The position numbers and the translations under genes are program-made. Of a stretch of 64,000 bases of DNA, positions 1 to 13,923 are shown one piece after another. Origin of the DNA: Polyodon spathula (lineage: Eukaryota; Chordata; Actinopteri; Acipenseriformes; Polyodontidae); contig NC_054548.1 of the NCBI RefSeq assembly GCF_017654505.1, forward strand, positions 25,106,870-25,170,869. The letters are read 5' to 3'. Position 1 is the stretch's first letter. Every line of letters starts with the position of its first letter. The notes beneath the pieces were generated by a model. It did not search any database. It was given only the letters and a program-made list of their open reading frames with translations, and was not told the DNA's origin.

Positions 1-309
1 GGCGAGCTACCGATCCCAGAGAACAGAGATCAGCCCTGCTTTTTATCCACTCTGAATGTACTCGGTGTCTGTCCATGTGGGTTTGCTGTTGATGGTGAGG
101 AGAAGGAATTCCTGCCTGTTTCCCATCCCCCACGCTGGGAGCGTCAGAGCCAATGTGACGCCCCCTTTGGAATCCCCAGCAAAGTTCAGCCTTTTTGCAC
201 AGCCCGGATGCAAACTGGCGCCGTCCAAGCTATGTGAATTATCCTGCGCTCCCAGAGGATGCGCCACTCGGGGACCTAAAAGTCACTTTTGAAAGGGCAT
301 ATATATATT
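1..309. other. Unassigned sequence, probably GRTP1 intron 5
   Basis: Open frames of 74-78 codons exist on both strands, but neither resembles a known domain and no convincing splice sites bound them. The stretch is more GC-rich than the DNA to its right and could be part of an unrecognised repeat. It ends in a short AT run next to the MITE. Confidence 0.3.
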
Positions 310-960
310 AGGGCTGTCAAGAAAAAAACGTATAGCAATTAACCTTGTCTACAAAAAACAGAACATTCACTGAATAACAGTTATATCCTCTATAACTGTA
401 AATAATATAGTTTAAAAATAAATGTGGTTATTGAAATAAAACAAAAGGTCTGCAGTCAACAGCTGTCCACCAGCAAGTTAAAGTTTCGTACTTAGCTTGA
501 TTCATGGGTTTGCAGCAATCCTGAATTTTGAGTCGAAACTGACGGGTTTCATTAGTTTTATTGTTGTCGTCTGTGGCAGAAGAACTACTAGAAAAAGTGT
601 ATTTTGAGAAGTGAAAGCATGATTAGCACGGAGGTGGTACAGATTAGATGCACTTCTGTGATACTGGAACGCAGTTTGATAGTAGATACAAGTAACCCTT
701 TTTCTAACCAATGAACCATCAGAAAGTTACAAAAAATAAACTTCCCACTCACAAGTCCTTCAACTTGAGTGCTTTGCTACATAATGTGGTTTCATGACTA
801 ATGTTATATTCAAAACAATGACTGCACTCATTCAGTCCTGTCATGCACTAAAATGGTGACACAGTAAATGAATTACGGTATGCGAAGAGGGACTAGACAG
901 GAGTGCGCTAGACAGTATGCTGTAATTGCAGAAGTTAACTGCGATTAATTGACAGCCCTG
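310..960. mobile_element. hAT-type non-autonomous element (MITE)
   Basis: The ends are inverted: AGGGCTGTCAA at 310-320 and TTGACAGCCCT at about 949-959, followed on both inner sides by TTAAC-type sequence. Termini of this CAGGGCTGTCAA type are, from memory, common on fish hAT-related repeats. No transposase frame is present in the 650 bp. I see no clear 8-bp target duplication, so exact limits are uncertain. A related terminus lies at 6371-6382. Confidence 0.45.
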
Positions 961-2859
961 AGAACGATCGATCGATAGCTAGATCAATGCGTTTTGTGTT
1001 TCCAAAATCATTTTAGCTTGTACAGAAAAAAAAAAAACCAAAAAAACAAGCATGCTGGTAAAAAGCTACTGTGGAAGATTCGATGTTCTGAGCGTTCGCA
1101 TGTGTGACTGAAACAAGGCAGCATATACCGAAGGATTCTGTTTTACCGATTTTGTAGCCTACGCCAGTAAAAAAAAAAAAAATCAAACCAAACAAGAGAA
1201 AAAATGAATCCTATTATAAGATACACAAATAACATCTAGTAACTGCTAAGTCTCTTCCTGAGAAAAGACAGGAGAAGATTGCACGGACCTAATGAGCTCT
1301 TCAGTAGATAAGGATGAAGAATCGGGACTGTAGGACCATGTGACCGTGCTCCGAGTTACAGTTAGCCTCAGGGTGAGGTGCCATAAATAGAACAACTCTG
1401 CTGCCGCTATCAGCTGCTGTGCTTCTGCAGAGCTGCATCCCATTGGACAACTTTAAGAATGCCTTTACACAACCAACTATTGTGAAAGTTTAAAATAGGA
1501 GGGAACTGGCATATCACAGCATGCCAATGTGCACTCACAAAATATCTATATTACTAACCAGTGCTGGGCTTTTCCAGGGCTTTGGGTAACACTTTTTTAA
1601 TAACTGATTCCAATTATGCATGTTTCCTTTCACATTACAAATGTGTATTTAAATTTTCAAATAACTTACATCCAACAAGTTATAAGCGCCTTAAGATTTC
1701 ACAGAAACAAAACATCCAAACACTCGTTTCCATACCGCATACAAACAGTGCGTGCACTGCAAGCTCACACACATAATAAACCTTACAAGAGTGTTACATA
1801 AATAAAGGCATTAGCACCAGTACAACCAAGGTACATCTGTCATGCTGAAGTGCCCTGGTGTAGTAGAGAAACTTCTCTTTTAGTGTCTTTTGGAACACAC
1901 AAAATGTCAGTAAAATGTAACTTCTAAGTGGTCAGGGAATATGCTATATTACCTTACTGGGGTCATTATAAAAAGTAGGTTATTGTGATTTATACATTAT
2001 CTGCATCATTTGGAATGATCAATGCTACTTTTATCTGCTTAAATAAATATTATGTTTAATCCTGAAATAGCTATTTTTAGATGACTGAGACCATGAAATA
2101 AACAATTTTTTACTGTGAAAAAATACAGCCCAGTCCATACTATTCAACGCTGCTAAATATAAAAAATGAACTAATTAACTTAATCAATGAAACAGATTTC
2201 AACTAGACGTGTTTTTCCAATGTCTTCGACGTTGAAATGAGATTCGATTGACACTCTCATATCACTGGACAATGTGGATTCCACCCCCCAACAAACTGTG
2301 AGGACCTCTTGATGATCGTATCAGGAGGAAGGTGCCGATTCTCAAAATATTTTTCAAGTGACACCCTGCCTTGCAGAGGTGTGAAGGGCACTAGATACAG
2401 CAGGGCATGTAGGCAAGAAAATACATACAAGTAAAATGTGGACAATTAATATAAAATAACAATTTATCACCATTTCATGTTTGTCGATTTAAGCAGTGTG
2501 CGCTTTTCTGTACTTCGTAAAAAAAAAAAAAAACGCCACAACAGAAAAGTGCTGCCACAATTGCTACTTAATCCTATCTAATGCTGGACAAAATGAATAA
2601 ATAAATATGGAACACAAATTTGTGATGAATTCTGACTGAACACCAAAGGAATAACACCTGAATATCTTCTGCACTTCCTTTCAGAGTTCTGAAGTCATTC
2701 ATTTTGAATTCAGCCTGGTTAATTCATGTGGATTGAATCACAGGTATTCCTTCCATGTGCCTTTGTAACAAATGATGTTGATCATGAAAACATGGGGATT
2801 GTGAGAAGTGCTGATTCATGCATGATTTATTATTATCAGGAGGTTTATTCATATGAAAT
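961..2859. other. GRTP1 intron 5 sequence, no gene seen
   Basis: AT-rich sequence with several A tracts (1027-1038, 1169-1182, 2519-2533). Open frames are short, unconserved in appearance and overlap the A tracts. No coding exon, RNA gene or clear repeat was recognised. Confidence 0.5.
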
Positions 2860-3028
2860 ATGCATCAGCTGCAGAGACACAACAATGTCTCATCTGAAAG
2901 ATGGAGCACAAGGAGGTTAAGTGACTTGCTCAGGGTCACACAATGAGTGAGTGGCTGAGCTGGGTTTTGAACCTGGGACCTCCTGGTTACAAGGCTGTTT
3001 CTTTAACCACCAGACCACACAGCCCCCT
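2860..3028 (-). repeat. MIR-like (CORE-type) SINE
   Basis: The segment contains the diagnostic core of MIR/CORE SINEs in reverse orientation: GAGGTTAAGTGACTTGCTCA, then GGTCACACA, then a degenerate tRNA B-box complement (TTTGAACCTGGGACC), ending in CTTTAACCACCAGACCAC. MIR-like SINEs are ancient and found across vertebrates. No gene is implied. Confidence 0.7.
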
Positions 3029-4017
3029 AATTTATGCAAATAATCTAAAATTCTCTTAATCCTTTATCAACACTAACCGTGGGCATTTCATTTTGAAGAA
3101 ACATGAGAAATTCAAGCAGCATACTACCATTTGTCTTATAAGGCATTACCTAAATCAAACAAAGCATTGGTGCCTTCATTAAGCACAGGCATCCAGGGGA
3201 CACTGCAGAGATTGTTCTGCAAGAGTATTATTGAAACTTAATGAGCTCAACAGACTGCTGAGACAGTGTTCTCAGGGCTGGTTGATCAACAGAAAATATT
3301 ATATTCATCACATGGTACATGACTATAGGTAGCAACTGGGAAGCTATGAATATTACCACAGTATATACTGTAACGAGAAAAAGCCAAATGGTATACCGTT
3401 ACTTAGAAGTTGTATTTCAATAAATCCTGTCCACAGGGGTTTCTCCTACATTTAATTATTGGCTTTGCCCCATATTATATATTTATTCTATTTTATTTAA
3501 GTGTTCCAAGTTAAACAGTATGTCCCATTTACAGGAAGTAAAATAAGTCATGAAGCTAACAAAACAGTAACATCCAATATTTTAAAACTACGCCTTTAAG
3601 GATTTACAAATTCAATTAGTACTACGACTTGAAGGACTCTACAAAAGCAACATGTTCTCAAATGCGAAGGTTAACAGGATATGGTTTAGTGTAAATCGTT
3701 CTCAGGGTTTCAAGCTATGCATAACAAGATTACAGCTTATCATTTCGCTGGACAACTCTTAAAGTCATAAGCAAGACCAGGTTAGGGATCCGAAGGCACA
3801 ACCAGATCCATCTGCTGACCAGAAATGCTACCGAGCTTCCCGGAAGTTCATGTCAGGTAAATAAAACTAACCTGCTTCCTGATCCACTTGCATAACTAAG
3901 GATTAACGTAATAACCCTAATAAGATGTCAAGCACATTGGGCCGGATTTATCAAGGTCTGTGTTGCTAAGTGCAAGTTTCACATGGAAAATAAAATAAAA
4001 CTGTTAATGTTACAAAT
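3029..4017. other. GRTP1 intron 5 sequence, no gene seen
   Basis: AT-rich, no open frame over 60 codons, no recognised exon or element. I looked specifically for the later GRTP1 TBC exons on the minus strand and did not find them. Confidence 0.5.
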
Positions 4018-4453
4018 CAAGTAACATGGGGGGCTCCCGAGTGGTGCATCCAGTAAAGGTGCTACGCATGGAGTGCAGAATGCGCCCTATAGCCTGAAGA
4101 TTGCTGGTTTGAGTCCAGGTTATTCCATCGCCGATCATGGCCGAGAGTTCCCAGGGGGCAGTGCACAATTGGCCGAGTGCCGCCCGGGTGGGGAGGGCTC
4201 AGGTCGGCCAGGTAATCCTTGGGTCTGCTATAAAAGCCACTAAGATCTGTGTTGTCCTCCAGCACTATGGGTCTGCTGGCTTCGCAGTACACCTGCAGTG
4301 CAAAAAGAGACAGACACATTTCGGAGGAAACGTTTACCTGCCGCCATTTCCCGAATCAGCGTGGGAGCTGCAGTGGTGGGATCAAAATAGTAATTGGACA
4401 TTCCAAACTGGGGAGAAAACCTGGGTAAAAAAAAATTAAGAACCAAGTAACAT
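4018..4453 (+). mobile_element. tRNA-derived SINE with target-site duplication
   Basis: The element body (4028-4443) opens with GGGGGCTCCCGAGTGGTGCA, which includes the A-box, and has a B-box GGTTTGAGTCC at 4106-4116. It ends in an A-rich tail after CTGGGTAAAAAA. It is flanked by the direct repeat CAAGTAACAT at 4018-4027 and 4444-4453, a retroposition target duplication. A second copy of the same family lies at 27468-27893. I recall this SINE head from sturgeon and paddlefish sequences. Open frames within it are incidental. Confidence 0.85.
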
Positions 4454-6230
4454 GCAACACACATACTGTAGTTCATTTTGTAACAGAGAAAAAGAGAAAA
4501 TTGTACCCTTATGGTTGACAACTCTAGTAGTCAACTTCATCAAAAAATAAATAATAACATATATATATTTAATTAAAGTTGTTGAGTGCAACAAATTGGC
4601 ATCTCAGCCAATTGAACTGAATGGAAGGGCAAGGGCTGGACACGAACCGCAAACCATACACTTTACCATTTAAATCAGGAGCAAGCTCTGGAATTGACAG
4701 GCAAGTATGGGTCTCATGCTGATGACAGAATTATGAACTCATCAGCCACTAGGAGCAGATTCAGTACACTAACACTGTTTACAAAAGAAGTGAAAATACA
4801 AGGAAAGTGTTGCGTGCAGCCCCGCTGCATACTTCACTGAAATACCAGACCTGCATACAAGCATGGGAGCAGTAAACTAAAGCTTTAAAACATGGAGATT
4901 ATCAAAGCCAGAAACAAGACATCAACAGAGACAAATACTCTTTGTAAAAGTATTGGTCACAAAAGTTTGACGTGTTTTTGCAGTCCAATATGAGGCAAGT
5001 CTTAAAGTGGACACATCTGAAAAAAGAACAGCAGCAAAACAGCATTCCCACTCAACGCTGGTTACATTTATCATAGCAAATCCACTTTTTGACTAGACTT
5101 TTTTTTTGCTTTAAGTAAATATGCATTTGTTTAAGTACATACAGGCAGCAATTCCAAGCAAGGAAAACACTGGCATCATTTAACTGAATCTTACTGTCCT
5201 TAAAGCCATTACTGCACCATGTTTTGAACTAGAACTCAGACTGGTACCTGCTATGCACCACTACATAACCTGCTTCCTTCCTTTACAGAAATCTCAAAAA
5301 CTGTTCAGAAAGAAAATGCTACAGTATATGGCAAATGGGGTATCAAAAAGTTATCCCCAGTCTGTTTACTTCCAGTAGCAAGACCCTTCAAAACCCTTTC
5401 CTTTTGCAGACACTGTATTTGCTGTAGAAGTAGTGGCGGCAGGGTTACAAAAACATAGAACTTCCCTCACGAGGATGCTGGATAGAAATCCTACAGTCAA
5501 AGTTGTACATTTCCCATGGTTAATAACTAGAACATCTCATCTACAGTATTAAGACCACTTTCATCAAGCACACATACGAAAAATAATTTGTTTAGCAATT
5601 AGCCTATATTATATAACAATACCTAAACATGAAATATAAAAAAAAATGGGGAATGTGGCACTTAAAGTCAGTTGAACCAACAGTGACTACTCTCAGCTTT
5701 GTGTTCCACTTCACAGTGTGGCAGCCAGCTCAGCCAATGAACTACATGACCTGTGTACTGTACAAGGGACACATTATAACAAGCCAACAGCACTCAACAA
5801 AATAAACTCAACCATGTAAAACAGGAACATCAGCTGCTTATGTGTTTCTGTAAAGAAAATGTTTTCTAGGATTACAATCGGGCACTTGTTAGGATGGGAC
5901 ACATTTCTGTCATTATGCCAGAAATGCAATATGTGACAAAACACTGGCTGAAGTAAATGACAAACCTGGAAATCCCAAGCTCCAGTTTGTTTTTGTGTGG
6001 GACCTTTGAGCTTATATTAAAGACTACACCTTGACAGATTCATTTCATTCATGACCTTCTCGGTCGCTGATATAAAGTACGCTGTGCTGAAGTATTGGTA
6101 TTTGGTAAAAGTGTTCTGGAATCGAACACCACATGCCATTGGACCTAAATGAAATTAAAATGTATTTAAACGTGCTGTTGGACAGCCATCAACTACAGAC
6201 CTGTTAACATTGTAGCTTTGTTTTATTTAG
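4454..6230. other. GRTP1 intron 5 sequence, no gene seen
   Basis: AT-rich intronic sequence. A minus-strand stretch at about 6008-6150 stays open for roughly 45 codons behind a possible acceptor, but its product matches nothing I know and does not continue the TBC domain, so I do not call it an exon. Confidence 0.45.

Positions 6231-6279
<49 letters not shown>
6231..6279. repeat. (TAA)n microsatellite
   Basis: Uninterrupted trinucleotide run of TAA/ATA units. Confidence 0.95.
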
Positions 6280-6280
6280 T

Positions 6281-6383
6281 CAACAAATGAGATTGATGCT
6301 GTAATTGTACCAATTAAATATTTGATTAAAACCAAGATTAACTTAGATTCTTTTTCAGATTTTTATTGCTTGACAGCCCTAAT
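6281..6383. mobile_element. Terminal fragment of hAT-type repeat
   Basis: Ends in TTGACAGCCCTAA, the same terminal motif as the MITE at 310-960. The inward sequence has the GATTAAAA-type composition seen near such ends. Only one end is present, so this is a truncated copy. Confidence 0.35.
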
Positions 6384-6532
6384 TTATTTATATTTATATA
6401 TAATATTAAAAAGAATTTAAGTAACTGCGAGACAAGATATTTTTAAAAAGACAAGGCACATTACTTGTGCAGTTTAATGAACTGTTCTGAAGTTACACAG
6501 GGGGAGACGGACTGTAATTACAATACACCTAC

Positions 6533-6629
6533 CAGGTAATATTCTCCCCAGCAGAGCATCTAACAACCAGAAAGACTTCTCTTCATCTTTCGTGATGAGG
6601 ATCAGATATCCCACAATAAAATTCATGCC
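6533..6629 (-). CDS. grtp1: GRTP1 coding exon 5 (TBC Rab-GAP)
   Basis: Fifth visible coding exon of growth hormone-regulated TBC protein 1. It is 97 bp, preceded by a TTTCAG acceptor and followed by a GTAGGT donor. It encodes about residues 174-205, starting GMNFIVGYLILIT and ending FWLLDALLGRILP with a split codon. With the preceding exon it builds the YCQGMNFI block. In TBC GTPase-activating proteins this block carries the glutamine finger that helps hydrolyse Rab-bound GTP. The next exon should begin by completing an Asp codon (the D of the DYY block), but no such exon is found down to position 1, so exons 6 onward lie outside the window. Confidence 0.92.
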
Positions 6630-6875
6630 CTGAAATGTGAAAGAAAAGCCTTAAATTAGTATGAGCTTGAAGGAAGATGGGCCTCTCAGAGCTCTGGCAA
6701 AGAACAAAGGGCCTGGTCTGCACTGAGACCCATTCCACTGAATGCTACATATACAACCTACGGGCTTCCAAAGCACACATCATAGAAATCAAGATTAAAA
6801 ATAAAACTGGGTTCATCACATAAAGAAATCAGCTGATCACGCACCTCTTGTGCTACAGAGATACTGTACAATACT

Positions 6876-6931
<56 letters not shown>

Positions 6932-7734
6932 TTCACAAAGTCTTTACAATGTTTGCAGGTGTATTGCATATTTTTTTAAAGAAGTTTATTAGAGAAGGCA
7001 GCATTTATTATCTGTATCAATTTTTTGGTCAATTTTATCCCCACATTATACCCAATTTCAAATGCCCTAGGGGTGGGGCTCAAAAACATGAGGATTTAAT
7101 GTTGACCACATACATCATTATTTTGACCTTGAGCTACCTTACATTAAAAAGTCAAAGGTATTCAAAAAATGCAATTAGGGGTTTCTGCATATCAACATCA
7201 TCAGATGTTGGCAATAAGAAGCTTCTTGCTTTGTTTTTCACTCCTGAATAAAATATACAGCATTTTTATTGTGTCTCCTAATAATAATCTGCTATGAAAC
7301 TTTTTTACAAGGATAGGAGCTCTTTCAACAATACTGAAGGTTAACAGCATTTTGAGGGCGTATGGGAATTTCCAGCTGTAAAAATGCCTGCCCCTCTTTT
7401 GTAAAGTGCTACTGATCTTAACATAGAACACAAGACCGCAGCACTGTGCCAAGGGTAGAATGGTGGAGGCACACTCATTGAAGAGCTAGAAATACTAACT
7501 TACAGATGATAGCCTACATATAGTTCTGTTGATCTACAGTACATTATTGCTGAAACACAAGGGGGGGGGGGGGGGTCTATTAATCTACAGGCAGTGGGTC
7601 TGAATATCATCATATTAAAATCTTCAAAAATTTAACTTTTTACCACATTTTCTCATATTCTTTCAGTCAGAAATACACTTAAGAGACTCGCATACACACT
7701 GCTTGATTTTCACAGCAGGGCCCTTATATTAACT
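6630..7734. other. GRTP1 intron 4: simple repeats, no gene
   Basis: Contains an (AT)n tract at 6880-6927 and a poly(G) tract at 7561-7575. The longest open frame runs through the AT tract and is an artefact of it. No element was recognised. Confidence 0.6.
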
Positions 7735-7908
7735 ACAGCAGGTGTGAAAATAAATCTCCTATTGCATTGTAGTTTCACCCATTCCACGTTTCACTACACA
7801 CTTGATTAGACACAGTGTAAAGGTAACAAGCTCGGGTGTGTCTTATTAAGTAAAACCATGAATGGATCCATCTGCTATGCAATTTGAGTCTTATTTCCAT
7901 TCCTGTAG
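7735..7908. repeat. Foldback repeat, family A copy 1
   Basis: The left arm AATCTCCTATTGCATTGTAG and the right arm (TGCTATGCAATTTGAGTCTT then ATTTCC) are imperfect inverted copies around a central spacer with GATTAGACACAG and GTGTGTCTTATT. The same arms and spacer words recur at 33058-33176 and 54463-54595, which defines a small dispersed palindromic family. No coding capacity. Confidence 0.6.
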
Positions 7909-8587
7909 AGAGTGGTGGTATTAAGACCCAATGGTTATTAGGAGAGAATTGTACTTCAAGACAGTCCTACAGTGTTGTTTATAAATCAAAATAAAAGGCC
8001 GCTCCATCCCGATTTTTCAGAAGAGAAAATCTCATGGAAAAAGAAGGAATGCAATCCAGGGACCCTTTGTACTTTGTACTTTATTGCACTAACCTATTAA
8101 AAGCACTCCACATGCTCACAACACGTTTCCTTACTCCCCAAACCAGCTCTAATCTATGAAGATCCCTGCACTCATAACTACTAGGGTCCAAACCCTTTCT
8201 ACATAATTCTAGCTACTTTAGTTTAAATTGTGACACTCTCTCCCTTGGGACAGCCAACTCCAATGTGAACTACTCAAGGTATAAACTCAAGCAAAGGGCC
8301 GGTTTCACAGACAGGGCAAAAGTAATTCCCAAGTAGTCATTGTCCCAGAGTTCATACAAAATGGCAATACTGAATCATTTATTTCTCAGGCAGCTAAAAA
8401 AGCAAAGGAAATGCTCTGCATTCGTCATGTACAGTATGAAAGTATCTTACCATACATAACCTACATCCACAGTATGTATATGTAAACATGTAAGTTTAAG
8501 ATACATTACTGTATATATAGAGCTACACATGAATGGGCAGGCACAAATATCAACAATAAGATAGGCACCTTTAAATGTAAAAACATA
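7909..8587. other. GRTP1 intron 4 sequence, no gene seen
   Basis: No open frame or repeat of note, apart from a solitary GGTTTCACAGAC motif near 8303 that matches the arm of the foldback family seen at 26964 and 51045. Confidence 0.5.
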
Positions 8588-11067
<2,480 letters not shown>

Positions 11068-11192
11068 CTGGCAATATCCCACATTTTTATTATGCTGCCC
11101 ATACGCTAGCAGCACGTTGAACAGGGTCTGCTGCAAACAGGGTTCAGCATTTTTTCGAAAGTGTACATTGTCAGGAAATGTTCTGTGCATGT
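11068..11192 (-). CDS. grtp1: GRTP1 coding exon 4
   Basis: A 125-bp exon after a T-rich tract and TTTTCAG acceptor, ending CAG before a GTAAGT donor. It encodes about residues 133-173, including HRTFPDNVHFRK, PCLQQTLFNVLLAYGQHN and VGYCQ. The codon split with exon 3 gives TDMHRTFP, so the TBC signature IxxDxxR is intact (I-K-T-D-M-H-R), and the final Q begins the YCQGM glutamine-finger motif completed by exon 5. The arginine of IxxDxxR is the arginine finger in this family. Reading frame and phases agree with both neighbouring exons. Confidence 0.94.
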
Positions 11193-11865
11193 CTGAAAAA
11201 AAAAAAAAAAAGCAACATAAAAATATGACAAATCATTATTATTTAACAATATTAGCAAAGCTTGTTCAAAAGACAGGACTGCCACGGTATATGCACACAA
11301 TTAAAAAGCTGCAGATCCTGAGCCTGATTCAGTTAGTTAAGCATATGATACAAACAAAAATGTACTAAAGACCATTATCAAAATAAAAAGTGGGGTTGGA
11401 CAACAAAACCCTATCTGTCCACTATATGTTCACCGCTGAGGACAGCCAGCAGACGCCGCCCTCGAATAAACACAGCTCTTAATAAAGAAACGCAAAGGTA
11501 TTTTTTTCTAACCCTACTCAAAAAATAAATAAAGAAACGTGCAACTATGGCTATGTACATGTGATGCACCGAAGAGACTGGAGCCTCAATCCACCATGTA
11601 ATACAAACTAATGCACACACCTTAGTAAGCAAATTGTATTTTATGGTACAACCCAAAATGCTTGCTTGCTTACTTACTGGAGAAACTACACAAAGTCGCT
11701 AGATAATTTACCTCTCCTCATGGAATCGCTTACCAGAGTAAAACACCAATATAAACAATATTAAAAATGTATTAATGATGGCTGATCATTTTTAAATGTC
11801 ATATTTACATCTATCTGGATTATCTATAGAGTGGACTTATTTTTCCACCTGATATTGCCACCACT
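11193..11865. other. GRTP1 intron 3 start, no gene seen
   Basis: Short open frames on both strands without recognisable content; the A tract at 11197-11211 is the complement of the exon 4 polypyrimidine tract. Confidence 0.5.
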
Positions 11866-12180
11866 AACCTTTGACTAGACATTCTCTTGTGGTCTGGATC
11901 AGCATGCCTTGTTCATCTGGTAGAGTTAACAGTGCCATGGGAAGATGCTGTGGATGAGGCGTATGAGAGAAAGAAACTTCGATATGCTCAACTAGCTGCT
12001 GAAGCGGAACAGCGAGGATGGGGAGTCCTGGTTTACCCAGTGGAGGTGGATTGTCGAGGATTTGTGGCACACTCTACAACCCGGTTTCTCAGAGATGTCG
12101 GGTTCTGTGGCCAAAAGTTGAGTCGCACAGTGAAGAACTTATCTGAAGCAGCAGAAAGGAGCAGCAACTGGCTGTGGTAG
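11866..12180 (+). pseudogene. C-terminal relic of a LINE ORF, probably restriction-like endonuclease
   Basis: An open frame of about 100 codons reads DILLWSG, VELTVPWEDAVDEAYERKK, then GWGVLVYPVEVDCRGFV and ends RSSNWLW. The order (P)D, E-L-T-V-P-W-E, then K about nine residues on fits the PD-(D/E)xK layout of the restriction-like endonuclease at the C terminus of R2/HERO-type non-LTR retrotransposons. Similar stretches occur in many fish hypothetical proteins. The expected proline before the Asp is lost and a stop lies immediately upstream, so only the tail survives. The exact LINE clade is a guess. Confidence 0.5.
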
Positions 12181-12784
12181 AGTGGTCACGCCTTCCATTT
12201 TGCGCGCAGTATGGGTTTCTTACCACGCAGAATTTCAGATAATTTAACACCATTTAGTGCATGTGTTTAAATAATTGATGTCGTTCGCATTCGTAACAAG
12301 GGCTGCAGTCGTAGTAGTTATTTACATTACGATTAGCAGGTCACTCGTGAACTCTTTGGTTCACATCCGCAACCAGCTCCGCAGCAACTTTTCAAAGCTG
12401 CGCTGGGCTGTGCAGGATCTGCACAGATTTCTGTGCGAGGAGTTGAGTGACGTCACGCAGCAGCCCTCGAAGAATGAGCATCTCTGTGATTCTGTCAGGA
12501 ACTGTGCAGATCTGTGGAAATCTGCACTATGTGAAGAAAGCCAGCACTGTACTACTTCAGGACGAGAGAAGCGTAATGTACTGTGATGATACAATTTGGC
12601 AACTTCCTTCTCTGAAAATCCCTGTTGTCTGCAGTGAAAGAGTGTAGATGTGTCGCTAGTCGCTTTGACAATGTTTTTGTTGCTAGCAATGCATTGAACA
12701 AGATGCAGTAATAACAAGAAAATCCATAATGCATAATATACAAAAAAAATTATAAACAAATAAATAAAAATAAATAAAACAAAA
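12181..12784. other. GRTP1 intron 3, unassigned
   Basis: Open frames of 66-165 codons occur on both strands but contradict one another, are low in complexity at their ends, and match no family I recognise. The part at 12360-12560 is richer in GC and has CTGTGCAG-like words repeated, perhaps an old repeat. Confidence 0.3.
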
Positions 12785-12873
12785 TGCATAGTACATGATA
12801 GTAGCATAATACATGAAATAGTACATTTAATATAGTGCATAATACATGATAGTAGCATAATACGTGAAATAGT
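12785..12873. repeat. Short tandem repeat, unit about 51 bp
   Basis: The block TGCATAGTACATGATAGTAG... (12785-12835) is followed by a near-identical partial second unit at 12836-12873, differing by a few substitutions. Confidence 0.7.
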
Positions 12874-12904
12874 AGCAGCAACACAGCAGCTAATAGCAGA
12901 TTTA

Positions 12905-13335
12905 AGGCTTAAAGAGCATGAACAGCAAGAGAGAACAGGTGAGTCTTCAGAGCTGATTTAAAGCGAGCGACAGTGAGAGCATCACGCACCAAAGCTGGGA
13001 GAGAGTTACAAAGACTCGGAGCCATGAAGCTAAAGGAGCGTTCTCCAAGTGTGGTGCACTTTTGCTTGGAGATAACAAGCAGTCCAGAGTCGGAGGACCT
13101 CAGCTTGCAGGCAGGGACATAGTAGGTCAGTAGGTTGAGGAGGTACTCTGGACCTGTGTGATGAACGGCATTGTAGGGGAGCAGGAGAGTTTTTAAAATA
13201 TTCCTGAACTTCACAGGCAGCCAGTGCAGCTGGGCAAGATGGGGGGTGATGTGATCACGTTTTTTTTACATCTGGTAAGGATGGTGGCAGCGGCATTCTG
13301 GACTAGCTGCAGTCGGTTTATGGTGCGTGCCAATA
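12905..13335 (-). mobile_element. L2/Jockey-type LINE, C-terminal fragment
   Basis: Read on the minus strand, 13335 to 13215 gives NRLQLVQNAAATILTR, and after a frame change 13214 to 12909 gives a 101-codon frame with VHHTGPEYLLNLLTYYVPAC, LRSSDSGLLV, TLGERSFSFMAPSLCNSLP and ARFKSALKTHLFSLA. This is the well-known tail of fish L2/Rex-like LINE reverse transcriptase ORFs. The element is truncated on both sides and carries at least one frameshift. A small plus-strand piece of the same region lies at 35435-35505. Confidence 0.75.
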
Positions 13336-13750
13336 AGGAATTTTGCAGCAAGATGTACAGTTCAAACACAATGGCTCACATATAGCAAGTCTTCCTATTA
13401 AGACGCAATTGGTAGTTTAAGAATGTCAAAGAGGTTAGTTTAAGAACTCCGAGTTGTTTATTGCTAGTTCCGTAACATTGCCAGTTCTAGCAATGTCTTG
13501 CATGCTTACGCAGTAATCCCGGACTCAAGAGAACAATTGTAGCCAGGATGAGCTTGAGGGGAAGCAGCATGTCTGTTGTTGGGAACTGTTCAGACTGCAG
13601 TTTATGTCTGGAGTCTGGACCCTGTGGCCTGTTATTGAGCACACACCAGTCAGCCAGTCAGTCACCAGCTGACCTGCAGGAAAGGGAATGTTTTTTCACC
13701 ACAGCTTTTGCCTCTATAGCTCAATGCACTGGGGTTCAGCCTTTTTGAGA
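13336..13750. other. GRTP1 intron 3, no gene seen
   Basis: One short plus-strand open frame without recognisable domains. It sits between the LINE tail and the Harbinger terminus. Confidence 0.4.
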
Positions 13751-13923
13751 GACTGAGGGTGGATTACGCACATTGAGATTCTGCCTGGATCAGACTCGAT
13801 CCCGGATTGAATCCTGGATTGATACGCGTTTTTTTTTCCGTTGCGCAGATTGAGATTCAAATTCAATCCTTGATTACATCGCAATCCTGGTGTTAGGTGG
13901 ATTGAGAATGAATTCGTGGGAAG

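Noticed and set aside
4028..4120. Possible tRNA gene
   Set aside because: A- and B-box-like sequences belong to a SINE head with an A-rich tail and target duplication; no complete cloverleaf.
6008..6150. Minus-strand 45-codon open stretch behind an acceptor-like site, considered as GRTP1 exon 6
   Set aside because: It does not encode the expected DYY...GLKTDQE continuation, its phase is wrong and it matches no protein I know.
12361..12858. 165-codon minus-strand frame
   Set aside because: Its N terminus comes from a tandem repeat and an AT-rich tract (IFIYLFII), and the rest has no domain or splice support.
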